This document shows, in pieces, positions 27,246-35,815 of a stretch of 39,497 nt of DNA (positions are counted from its first letter, which is position 1; every line of letters begins with the position of its first letter). A program made the translations under genes and the position numbers. This DNA is from an uncultured Prevotellaceae bacterium (GTDB lineage: Bacteria; Bacteroidota; Bacteroidia; Bacteroidales; Bacteroidaceae), in contig CAMKSZ010000005.1 of the NCBI GenBank assembly GCA_946415525.1, positions 1 to 39,497 of the forward strand, given 5' to 3'. Under the pieces are notes generated by a model. It ran no database searches. It saw only the letters and a list, made by a program, of their open reading frames with translations, and had not been told where the DNA came from.

Positions 27246-27656
27246 ATGGATACGAGAATAGTCAGAAAACTTGTTGCCCTATGCTTTTTCTTCTTCATTG
27301 GTGTTGGGTCGCATGCCCAGAACAGTATTGACGAAATAGTGGAGAATTTCTCGACACTTGGCTCATCCAGGTTTACCTCTGTGGTGGACAGGGATCCTAA
27401 GACTCGGAAAATCATCAAGGTGGTGAAGGTGCTGGAAGTGCAAAGGCATCAAACCGACAAGTTGCGCAAGGTTTTCCTTCGGGAAAAGGACAATGGCAGT
27501 TTCAGCCACGTTAAGGACGGCAGGGAGGAAACAATGACATTAACCGTGGAGTCGCCCGAGCGTGTGCGTATCTATATGTTACGCACAGAGCAAACGAATC
27601 CACGGTTCTACGGCCCTGCCAAGGTCACCATCATTGTGAAGAACAATACCAGGTGA
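27246..27656 (+). CDS. Small secreted/periplasmic protein, unknown function (possibly DUF5024-like)
   Basis: Signal peptide MDTRIVRKLVALCFFFFIGVGSHAQ, then NSIDEIVENFSTLGSSRFTSVVDRDPKTRKIIKVVKVLEV...; family suggestion is from memory of similar Bacteroides proteins and is tentative. Confidence 0.6.
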   Translation: MDTRIVRKLVALCFFFFIGVGSHAQNSIDEIVENFSTLGSSRFTSVVDRDPKTRKIIKVVKVLEVQRHQTDKLRKVFLREKDNGSFSHVKDGREETMTLTVESPERVRIYMLRTEQTNPRFYGPAKVTIIVKNNTR

Positions 27657-27811
27657 AGGGAAGACGAAAGTGCCGCTTTCCCTTTATGCTACGTTCTCCA
27701 CGTCCTTGAATTTTAGGGTGGCGTAGTTGGAGAGTGTCAGAAACTTCAGCGAAGCCAAAATAGTACGAAAAGTCGAGTAGAGAACCAATCGACCCCCAAA
27801 GGAAAACAACC

Positions 27812-30109
27812 ATGAAGAAGACATCCCTACTGCTTTTATTCCTGCTGCCTGTCCTATTGACGATTAGTGGTCAAGGCATCTCTGGCACCGTGGTCAACGA
27901 CTCCTGCCAAGCCGTGCCGTTCGCCAATTTGCTGCTCTTCAATGTCAAAGATACGGCATACGTGACTGGAACAGCCACCGATGCCCTTGGACTATTCACT
28001 CTGCCAGTGGAAAAAGGCAACTACCTCATGCGTGTCACTTCCCTCGGCTATGACACGCTGACGGCCAAAGTGTCGGCACCCACGACGGGTTTTTCTCTAC
28101 GTCTCACATCCAATACTATGGCACTGAAAGAAGTGACTGTCAGAGGGAGGAAACCCATAAGTTATATGCAGGGAAACGCTCTTGTCACCAATGTGGCTGG
28201 CACCACCCTCTCCAACTTAGGCACTTTGAACGATGTGTTGCGCTTCATCCCCATGGTGTGGAACTCAGGGTCGGGATTTGAAGTGGTGGGCAAAGGTGCC
28301 CCTATCTATTATATCAATCGTAGGCTCGTTAGGGATCCCAATGAACTCGACAGACTGTCTTCCCAAAACATCCAACGCATAGAGGTGGTGCATCACCCAG
28401 GTGCCAGATATGGGAAGTCGGTGAATGCTGTCATTATCATACACACCAAGAAGCGCACCGGCGACGGACTGTCGCTCATACTCGAAAACCTGTTGCAAGT
28501 GAACCATTACACCACCGACGAGGCGCAAACTGAGGTATATTACAGGAAGGGAAAATTTGAAATCTCCACTCTTGTCAAGGGCAGCACATACAAAGACAAG
28601 GACTTTCAGATAATGGACCAGACTGTGTTTACCGACACCATTTGGAACCTTGTGGAGCGGAAGAACAGTTACGACAAAGGCAAGACCTTGAATGTTAGGC
28701 TTAGGGTGAACTACGACATCAACGCCCATCACTCGCTGGGTGCTTACTACAGTTTCAGAACCTATAAGTTGGACTACCACCGTCCAATTGTCAACGACGT
28801 AATGGCAAACGACTTGCCCTACGATATCATCAACACCAAAGAAGACCAGACCACCCAAACCTTGCCCTACCATTATTTCAGTTCCTATTACAATGGTAGC
28901 ATAGGCAAATTGAACATCGACTTTAACTTGGATGGCCTTTTCCACCACAATACATCGGAATCAGAGCAAGACGAGAGGGCCATCAATACATCCAGCAGGC
29001 TAATCAGAACAAACAACACCTCAGACAGTCATCTGTGGGCTGAACGGCTTGTGCTCACCCTTCCCTTGCAGAATGGCAATGTTTCGATAGGCAATGAGAG
29101 TTCCATCACTTCACGTGATAACAAGTCGATGATTACTGGCACCAACATCGGTGATAGCGAAAGCCATGTGTACGGAAAGAACGCAGCGTTCTTCGCCGAG
29201 TTCACCCAAAAATGGAAGAAAATATCTTGCAATGTGGGGCTTCGCTTCGAGCACACATCAACCAAATACACCTTGCAAGAAAATAAAACGCTCGTCTTCA
29301 ATGACGTGTTCCCTTCATTGACATTCTCCTACAACCCGAAAGACAATATTAGCCTATCTTTTTCTTATAGAGGTTTCAGAAGCCTGCCCACTTACCAGCA
29401 ACTCAACAGCAACATGCAATACGTCAACAGGTTCAATATCTCTGTGGGCAATCCTTTATTGCAACCTTCTTCAACGAGAAATGCCTCCTTCAACCTTTGG
29501 TGTCGGTTCTTCTACCTCAATATTAACTACACCCACAAAGCCAACATAGTCACCTTGGTTTCGCTTCCCACGGTCGATGACGATGCCACCACGCTCTTCA
29601 CCTACGACAACAGCGGCAAGAAAGACCAAGTACAATTCTCGGCTGGCATCCAAAAGCAGGTCTCATTTCTCATGTTCAATTACCAAGCGTCTCTATACAA
29701 ACAATGGTATAAGAACATCTTCAGAGGAGAACCGATGAGTTTTAACAAGCCCAGTTTCTCGCTCAACTGCAATACTGCAGCCACTTGGAAGAGTTGGACC
29801 TTCTCACTCTTGTTCAATTATTCGACCAGGGGGCATTCCGACAATATCTACACTTACTCCAAGACCCAAATGCACTTTGGTGCCACAAAAGCCTTCTTCA
29901 AGAAAAAACTCCAGGTCGATATTTGGCTTATCGACATTTTCAATACGAAAAGAAACCACAACATCATCTACAGCCACAATTTCATGTACGACAGCAACTA
30001 CAAACCCTCTTCAAGGAAGATGACCGTCTCTCTGCGTCTGAACATCAACGCCACAAGAAGCAAGTATAAAGGTAAGGGGGCTGGCAATACAGAGAAGAAC
30101 AGGCTATGA
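27812..30109 (+). CDS. TonB-dependent-receptor-like outer-membrane beta-barrel protein with carboxypeptidase-regulatory-like N-terminus
   Basis: MKKTSLLLLFLLPVLLTISGQGISGTVVNDSCQAVPFANLLLFN... CarbopepD_reg domain, plug-like ...LNDVLRFIPMVWNSGSGFEVVGKGAPIYYINRRLVRDPNELDRLSSQNIQRIEVVHHPGARYG..., C-terminal barrel strands. Confidence 0.88.
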   Translation: MKKTSLLLLFLLPVLLTISGQGISGTVVNDSCQAVPFANLLLFNVKDTAYVTGTATDALGLFTLPVEKGNYLMRVTSLGYDTLTAKVSAPTTGFSLRLTSNTMALKEVTVRGRKPISYMQGNALVTNVAGTTLSNLGTLNDVLRFIPMVWNSGSGFEVVGKGAPIYYINRRLVRDPNELDRLSSQNIQRIEVVHHPGARYGKSVNAVIIIHTKKRTGDGLSLILENLLQVNHYTTDEAQTEVYYRKGKFEISTLVKGSTYKDKDFQIMDQTVFTDTIWNLVERKNSYDKGKTLNVRLRVNYDINAHHSLGAYYSFRTYKLDYHRPIVNDVMANDLPYDIINTKEDQTTQTLPYHYFSSYYNGSIGKLNIDFNLDGLFHHNTSESEQDERAINTSSRLIRTNNTSDSHLWAERLVLTLPLQNGNVSIGNESSITSRDNKSMITGTNIGDSESHVYGKNAAFFAEFTQKWKKISCNVGLRFEHTSTKYTLQENKTLVFNDVFPSLTFSYNPKDNISLSFSYRGFRSLPTYQQLNSNMQYVNRFNISVGNPLLQPSSTRNASFNLWCRFFYLNINYTHKANIVTLVSLPTVDDDATTLFTYDNSGKKDQVQFSAGIQKQVSFLMFNYQASLYKQWYKNIFRGEPMSFNKPSFSLNCNTAATWKSWTFSLLFNYSTRGHSDNIYTYSKTQMHFGATKAFFKKKLQVDIWLIDIFNTKRNHNIIYSHNFMYDSNYKPSSRKMTVSLRLNINATRSKYKGKGAGNTEKNRL

Positions 30110-30196
30110 GGATCTTCATCCGAGGGGTGACCTTGCTACATCTCGGGACAATCCAATAATTTTCCATTTTCGCTTCTTTGTCTCAGTATTATTTTG

Positions 30197-30204
30197 TAAT
30201 TTTG
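30197..30204 (+). promoter_or_regulatory. -7-like element (TAATTTTG) for the second AAA-ATPase gene
   Basis: TAATTTTG about 42 nt upstream of the ATG at 30246. Confidence 0.45.
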
Positions 30205-30245
30205 CTTGCAAAAGATGGATGAATGAAGATTAATCATAGACAGGC

Positions 30246-31829
30246 ATGATGGAGAGACGCTATCCCGTAGGCATACAGACCTTCTCGCGACTGAGGAAGG
30301 AAGGTTATGTGTATATCGACAAGACAGATTTGATGTGGCGGATGACACGCATCAGTCCTTTTGTTTTCCTGAGCCGCCCCAGGCGGTTTGGCAAGTCGCT
30401 GCTCACCACCACGCTATGTTCCTTTTTCCATGGCGAGCGCGAGTTGTTTGAAGGGCTGAAGGTGATGGAATTGGAGAAAGAATGGAAACACTACCCTGTG
30501 CTGCACATCGACGTGAGCATGGCAAAAGGGAAACCCGACGAGGATGCCTTGTCAAGGGCGCTGATGCTGCAATTGGAACCTTTTACCGATATCTATGGCG
30601 TCAACCCCAATGAGAAACTTCCCGGGGAGGTGTTCTCTGGTCTCATCCGCCGCGCCTACGAGCAGACGGGCGAACAGGTGGTGGTGGTCATCGACGAGTA
30701 CGATGCACCGTTGCTGGATGTGCTGCACGAGGAAGAGCAATTACCGGGGTTCCGTCGCGTCATGCAGGAATTCTACCAATGTCTCAAGGCGCGTGAGGCG
30801 ATGATTCGCTTCTGTTTTATCACAGGCATCACGAAGTTCTCCCAGTTGAGCATCTTCTCCACCCTCAACAACATCACCAATATCTCGTTGCATCCTCAGT
30901 TTGCCGCCATCTGCGGTATCACCGGCGATGAAATCGATACACAGATGCAGCCTGACGTGGCTCATCTGGCAGAACGCTACAAATGTTCTCCCGCAGAAAT
31001 GCGTGAAAAACTCCGTGTCACCTATGACGGATATCGTTTCTCCGAAGAGTCGCCCGACATTTACAACCCTTTCAGTTTGATGAAGGCATTCAACGAACTC
31101 AGGTTGCGCCATTTCTGGTTTGAGAGCGGAACACCCTCCTATCTGATGCGCCAGATGCAACGTTTCCACACCGACATCACCAAACTCGATGACCTACAGG
31201 TGCCCGTATCGGCCTTCGACCAACCAACAGAGAACATGATGGACGCATTGCCGTTACTTTACCAGAGTGGATACATGACCATCAAGGATTATGATGAAAC
31301 AACGGAAGAATACACGTTAGGCATTCCCAACAAGGAAGTGCGTGTAGGCTTTACCGAGGGGTTGCTCACATCCGTGTCCGGCATTCGTGGCAGTGACGTC
31401 CAGAGCGGTTTTGCCGCCCGTTTCTGGAAAGCCCTGAGTGCAGATGACACCGACCTTGCCCTACGGCACTTGCAGGCGTATTTGGAGGGCTTGCCCTACG
31501 TGGAGGGTTTCAAGAAGAAGTTGGAGGAGGTGACGGTGGCCGAGGGTTTCTACGAGTGGACGTTCTACCTCATTTTTTCGATGCTCAATGTGTACGTTCA
31601 GACGCAGGTGAAGTGTGCCCGCGGGCGTGCAGACATGGTGGTGTTCATGCCCGACGCCATCTACGTGATGGAACTGAAACTCAACGGCACGGCGCAGGAT
31701 GCGCTCGACCAGATAGAACAAAAGGGCTATGCCCTTCGCTATGCCACCGATGGCCGCCGCATCGTCAAGGTAGGCATGGGCTTTTCCATCGAGCAGCGCA
31801 CCCTGACGGAATACTTGATTCGCTCATAG
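30246..31829 (+). CDS. AAA-ATPase-like / PD-(D/E)XK nuclease superfamily protein (second copy)
   Basis: MMERRYPVGIQTFSRLRKEGYVYIDKTDLMWRMTRISPFVFLSRPRRFGKSLLTTTLCSFF..., VVVVIDEYDAPLL, C-terminal GRADMVVFMPDAIYVMELKLNGTAQDALDQI. Confidence 0.9.
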   Translation: MMERRYPVGIQTFSRLRKEGYVYIDKTDLMWRMTRISPFVFLSRPRRFGKSLLTTTLCSFFHGERELFEGLKVMELEKEWKHYPVLHIDVSMAKGKPDEDALSRALMLQLEPFTDIYGVNPNEKLPGEVFSGLIRRAYEQTGEQVVVVIDEYDAPLLDVLHEEEQLPGFRRVMQEFYQCLKAREAMIRFCFITGITKFSQLSIFSTLNNITNISLHPQFAAICGITGDEIDTQMQPDVAHLAERYKCSPAEMREKLRVTYDGYRFSEESPDIYNPFSLMKAFNELRLRHFWFESGTPSYLMRQMQRFHTDITKLDDLQVPVSAFDQPTENMMDALPLLYQSGYMTIKDYDETTEEYTLGIPNKEVRVGFTEGLLTSVSGIRGSDVQSGFAARFWKALSADDTDLALRHLQAYLEGLPYVEGFKKKLEEVTVAEGFYEWTFYLIFSMLNVYVQTQVKCARGRADMVVFMPDAIYVMELKLNGTAQDALDQIEQKGYALRYATDGRRIVKVGMGFSIEQRTLTEYLIRS

Positions 31830-31875
31830 CGCACCCTAATGCAGGAATGCCTAAAGATAATACGTTTAAAATATG

Positions 31876-31908
31876 TCATTGGAAGCCTCTAACCGAGGCT
31901 TCCAATGA
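31876..31908. terminator. Perfect hairpin between convergent AAA-ATPase and GH127 genes
   Basis: TCATTGGAAGCCTC (31876-31889) TAACC GAGGCTTCCAATGA (31895-31908). Confidence 0.75.
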
Positions 31909-31927
31909 AGGGTAAAACATTTTTGAA

Positions 31928-34354
31928 CTACCTCACCACCCACTCGTAGAGACCTGCCGAATTGTCGTCGGGCAGCGTCACCTCCAGTTTCAACGCAGTG
32001 GTGGGTACGGGGTCGAAATTCACTGTGCAGGCTTCGCCTTTTGCCGTGGGATAGCGGTCGGCACCTGTCACGGGTGTCCATTCGCCAGTGGCGTCCTTGT
32101 ACAGCAACCGCCACGATTTCGGCACCCGGCAACCGCCCCAAGGACCATCATCGAACCAATAGACAGTGGCACTCTGCACCGTGGCAGAATGGCCGAACTC
32201 GTAGGTCAGCCATTCCGTAGAACCCTTCTTGGGCCACCAGTGGTAGTAGGGGATGGTACGGTCGTTCTCGTCGGCGGGAATCAAACGGTCGTTGATGGAG
32301 GAGAGGGTGGTGGTGGCGTGCGAAGCCTCCACTTTCGACTCAGAGGCAAGGGTGGCAGGCTGTTTGGGCGAGGTGGCGCTCAGGTCTTGGGCATGCCACA
32401 CGCGCATCTTGCCCGAACCGCGATGGCACCAGGCGTAGTAGGGGATGAGGCGCAGTTCCACATCCTTGGCGGTCAGGCGGCCGTTGCGGTCGAAGTCGAG
32501 TGCCTGCGCGTTGGTGCACAGCATTTTTATTGGCGTGTCGGCGATGGTGATGTCCGCCATGCTGAACTCAGGCGACTGGTTGAGCAGTCCGCTCATGATG
32601 TCGAATTCGTTGTCCACCCATTCCGCACAATACACGACGGGACCGCGCTCGATGCTCACACGACCCTTATCGGCCTCCACCTTGCGGTTGGCCCTCACCG
32701 TGCGGGGCTGCATGTCGAAGTGGATGCCCACCACGTCGCCCTTGCGCCAGTTGCGGTTGATGGTCAGGTAACCGTCTTCGGTCAACCTACCGTCGCTCTT
32801 CTTGCCGTTGACCGTCACCTTGTAGGCCAACCGTTTGTTGTCGGTGTATTCATAGAGGTTGCCGGGTGTCACCTGGCCGCGCACCCATCCCGGGATGCGA
32901 ATTTTCAGCGTGAACTGCCCCGCCTTGTTCTGTGCGACGGTGAGTGCGATGTCGCCGTCCCAAGGATATTGGGTGGCTTGTTCCAAAGTCACCTTGCGCC
33001 CTTCGATGTCGAGTTCGCTCTTGTTGGAGAGGAAGAGGTTGACATAGACGTCGCGGTCTTTCACGGCATACACATAGCCGGGGAGGGAGGGGATGAAGCG
33101 GCAGATGTTGCTCGGGCAGCAGGCGCAGCCAAACCATGCCTGGCGCTGGTGCTGGCCCATCGACTCCAACGGGTTGGGGTAGAAGAAGCCGTTGCCCTCT
33201 AACGACACGCCGGAGATGAGGCCGTTGTAGAGGGTGCGCTCCAACACGTCATAGTATTTCGATTCGCCGTGGAGCAGGAACAAGCGGTAGTTGACATAGA
33301 CATTGCCGATGGCGGCGCAAGTCTCGCAATAGGCGCTCATGTTGGGCAACTCATAGTTTTTGCCAAACGCCTCGCCGTTGGAAGTGGCGCCGATGCCGCC
33401 GGTGATATAGAGTTTCTTGCTGACGATGTTGTCCCAGATGCGGTCGATGGCGTCGATGTACGCCTTGTCGCCCGTCAGGGCAGCCACGTCGGCCATGCCC
33501 GCATACATGTAGGCAGCCCTCACGGCGTGCCCCACCGCCTCGTCCTGTTCCACAACGGGCTTGTGTGCCTGCGAATAGTCGTGGGTGATGGTGGTCTTGC
33601 CCCGATAGTCGAGGAAGAACTTGGCCTCGTCGAGGTATTTCTGCTCTCCCGTCACCAAATAGAGTTTGGCAAGCGCCATCTCTGCAATTTGGTGACCCGG
33701 CACGACACAAGCCTGTCCCGCCTTGGGACCCACTTCGCGGCACACGCAGTCGGCATAGCGGATGGCGATGTCGAGAAACTTGCGCGAGCCCGTGGCTTGA
33801 TAGTGGGCGATGGCACCTTCCACCATGTGCCCTAAGTTGTAAAGTTCGTGGCTGAGGTCTTCTTCCTTCACCCAACGTTTCTCTCCCGCCCATTCATGAG
33901 GTTGACGGGGATTTTGCGTGCGCGAGGTATAGAGATAACCGTCAGGCTCCTGTGCGGCAGCGATGATGTCGAGCACGGAGTCGATGTAGGCCACAAGTTT
34001 CTTGTCCGGATAGGTTTGCAGGATATAACTGGCCCCCTCGATGGTCTTGTAAGGGTCGGTGTCGTCGAAGGAAAACCCACCCACCTTGAAGGTCTTGGAG
34101 GGGTCTTTCATGTGCGCCGTGGCATTGACGAAATTGGTGTAACGGCCCGTTTCCTCACATTTGGCGAAGGCCAAGGGGATGGTCACGTTGCGGCTGGCCT
34201 CCAACCGTTGTCCCCAAAAAGTGCCCGGTGTGACTTTCACTTGAGTGAAGGGAACGGGAGTGATGGGATAGCCGTGAGTGGCGTTTTCCTGGGCATGCGA
34301 GCAAGTGAGCGACAGGCAGGCCACGAAGGTGATGATTGTCTTTCTCATTTTCAT
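31928..34354 (-). CDS. Glycoside hydrolase family 127-like protein (beta-L-arabinofuranosidase domain), secreted
   Basis: MKMRKTIITFVACLSLTCSHAQ signal; ...FTQVKVTPGTFWGQRLEASRNVTIPLAFAKCEETGRYTNF..., ...EPDGYLYTSRTQNP..., ...QAWFGCACCPSNICRFIPSLPGYVYAV... metal/catalytic Cys motif; extra C-terminal beta-sandwich region. Confidence 0.88.
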   Translation of the reverse strand: MKMRKTIITFVACLSLTCSHAQENATHGYPITPVPFTQVKVTPGTFWGQRLEASRNVTIPLAFAKCEETGRYTNFVNATAHMKDPSKTFKVGGFSFDDTDPYKTIEGASYILQTYPDKKLVAYIDSVLDIIAAAQEPDGYLYTSRTQNPRQPHEWAGEKRWVKEEDLSHELYNLGHMVEGAIAHYQATGSRKFLDIAIRYADCVCREVGPKAGQACVVPGHQIAEMALAKLYLVTGEQKYLDEAKFFLDYRGKTTITHDYSQAHKPVVEQDEAVGHAVRAAYMYAGMADVAALTGDKAYIDAIDRIWDNIVSKKLYITGGIGATSNGEAFGKNYELPNMSAYCETCAAIGNVYVNYRLFLLHGESKYYDVLERTLYNGLISGVSLEGNGFFYPNPLESMGQHQRQAWFGCACCPSNICRFIPSLPGYVYAVKDRDVYVNLFLSNKSELDIEGRKVTLEQATQYPWDGDIALTVAQNKAGQFTLKIRIPGWVRGQVTPGNLYEYTDNKRLAYKVTVNGKKSDGRLTEDGYLTINRNWRKGDVVGIHFDMQPRTVRANRKVEADKGRVSIERGPVVYCAEWVDNEFDIMSGLLNQSPEFSMADITIADTPIKMLCTNAQALDFDRNGRLTAKDVELRLIPYYAWCHRGSGKMRVWHAQDLSATSPKQPATLASESKVEASHATTTLSSINDRLIPADENDRTIPYYHWWPKKGSTEWLTYEFGHSATVQSATVYWFDDGPWGGCRVPKSWRLLYKDATGEWTPVTGADRYPTAKGEACTVNFDPVPTTALKLEVTLPDDNSAGLYEWVVR

Positions 34355-34611
34355 TGTCAGATGGTTGTTGGGGTAGTAGTGTCGAGGGGGCGAAGGGTCT
34401 CGCATCTCGAATTTCCTGCAAAACTAATCATAATATTCCGAAAATGGAGAAAAAATTGTGCAGACTGATGCAAAAAATGTCCAAAACTGCCCGAAATCAT
34501 TGACTTTAGATGATTTTGGAGCAGAATTGGACATTTTGCGCAGGAATTCTGGCGGGAGATGACTTGTGGAAGTGGAATACCAATAGCACCTCCGCTGCCA
34601 ATAGCGGCACG

Positions 34612-35610
34612 CTATTTCACTTCGTTCGGCAGTTCCTTGCCTTCTATGAAGTCCTTGATGTTTTGCAAGGTGGTGACGGCGATGTTGTGCGTGGCTTCAC
34701 GAGTGAAGAAGGCTTGGTGCGAGGTGACGATGACATTGGGCATCATCAACAGCAGGGCGAGTTTGTCGTCGTCGATCATCTTGTCCGAGCGGTCCTCGTA
34801 GAAATAGTTGGCTTCCTCTTCATAGACATCGAGGCCCGCGGCACTGATTTGGTGGGTGCGGAGACCGTCGATCAAGTCCTCTGTCTTGATGAGTTTGCCA
34901 CGACCGGTGTTGATGATCATCACGCCAAACTTCATCTTGGTGATGCTTTCGTTGTTGATGATGAATTTGGTCTCTTCTGTCAACGGACAGTGTAGGGAGA
35001 TGATGTCAGAGCCTTCGTAAAGTTCGTCGAGCGTGACCATCTTGACGCCATATTGGCGGGCGAACGCCTCATCGGGATAGAGGTCGTAGGCAAGGATGTT
35101 CATGCCGAAGCCATGCAGGATTTTCGCCAGTTCCTTGGCAATGCGCCCCAAGCCCACGAGGCCCACCGTCTTGCCGTACATGTCGAAGCCGAGCAGGCCG
35201 TTGAGTTTGAAGTTGCCTTCACGCGTGCGATACACCGACCTATACACCTTGCGGTTCAGGGTCAGCATCAGCGTGACGGCGTATTCTGCCACGGCGTGGG
35301 GCGAATAAGCCGGGACGCGCACCACCTTGATGCCATGTTCGCGAGCCGCCTTGATATCGACGTTGTTGAAACCGGCACAGCGCAATGCGATGAGTTTCAC
35401 GCCGTTCTGTGCCATTCGCTCGATGACGCGGGCGTCGCATTCGGCATTGACGAAGATGCACACGACATCCACACCTTGGGTCAGCGAAACGGTGTTCATG
35501 CCCAAGCGCTCCTTGTAATAGATGATTTCAAAGCCGAAGCCGACATTCACCTTATTGAAATTCTCTTTGTCGTAACTTTTTGTGTCGAAAAAAGCAATTT
35601 TTGTAGTCAT
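34612..35610 (-). CDS. D-lactate dehydrogenase / 2-hydroxyacid dehydrogenase
   Basis: MTTKIAFFDTKSYDKENFNKVN...LRCAGFNNVDIKAAREHGIKVVRVPAYSPHAVAEYAVTLMLTLNRK..., ...GKTVGLVGLGRIAKELAKILHGFGMNILAYD..., ...IINTGRGKLIKTEDLI.... Confidence 0.92.
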   Translation of the reverse strand: MTTKIAFFDTKSYDKENFNKVNVGFGFEIIYYKERLGMNTVSLTQGVDVVCIFVNAECDARVIERMAQNGVKLIALRCAGFNNVDIKAAREHGIKVVRVPAYSPHAVAEYAVTLMLTLNRKVYRSVYRTREGNFKLNGLLGFDMYGKTVGLVGLGRIAKELAKILHGFGMNILAYDLYPDEAFARQYGVKMVTLDELYEGSDIISLHCPLTEETKFIINNESITKMKFGVMIINTGRGKLIKTEDLIDGLRTHQISAAGLDVYEEEANYFYEDRSDKMIDDDKLALLLMMPNVIVTSHQAFFTREATHNIAVTTLQNIKDFIEGKELPNEVK

Positions 35611-35636
35611 AGGCTGATTGTTTGGTTAATGGTTTG

Positions 35637-35644
35637 CAAATATA
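35637..35644 (-). promoter_or_regulatory. -7 element (TATATTTG) for the D-lactate dehydrogenase gene
   Basis: Reverse complement of CAAATATA, 26 nt upstream of the ATG. Confidence 0.4.
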
Positions 35645-35815
35645 GGAAAAAAAACGGGAATAATAAGCCAGTTATGATAAAAGATGTGTTTTTTCTTGTA
35701 TTGTCTCCAAAAAAGGGATGGATTTGCCTGATGGCGAAAAGCATCACCAACATCGAAAAATCCTGGATTTCTCAGAGAAACCCAGGATTTTCCATATAGG
35801 TAATGATTGATGGCC

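Noticed and set aside
17703-31829. Region between the two AAA/PD-(D/E)XK genes as a single mobile element bounded by inverted copies
   Set aside because: The two copies are strongly diverged, the interior holds ordinary core-like genes (permease, aminotransferase, acyl-CoA synthetases), and no integrase, transposase or target-site duplication is visible.
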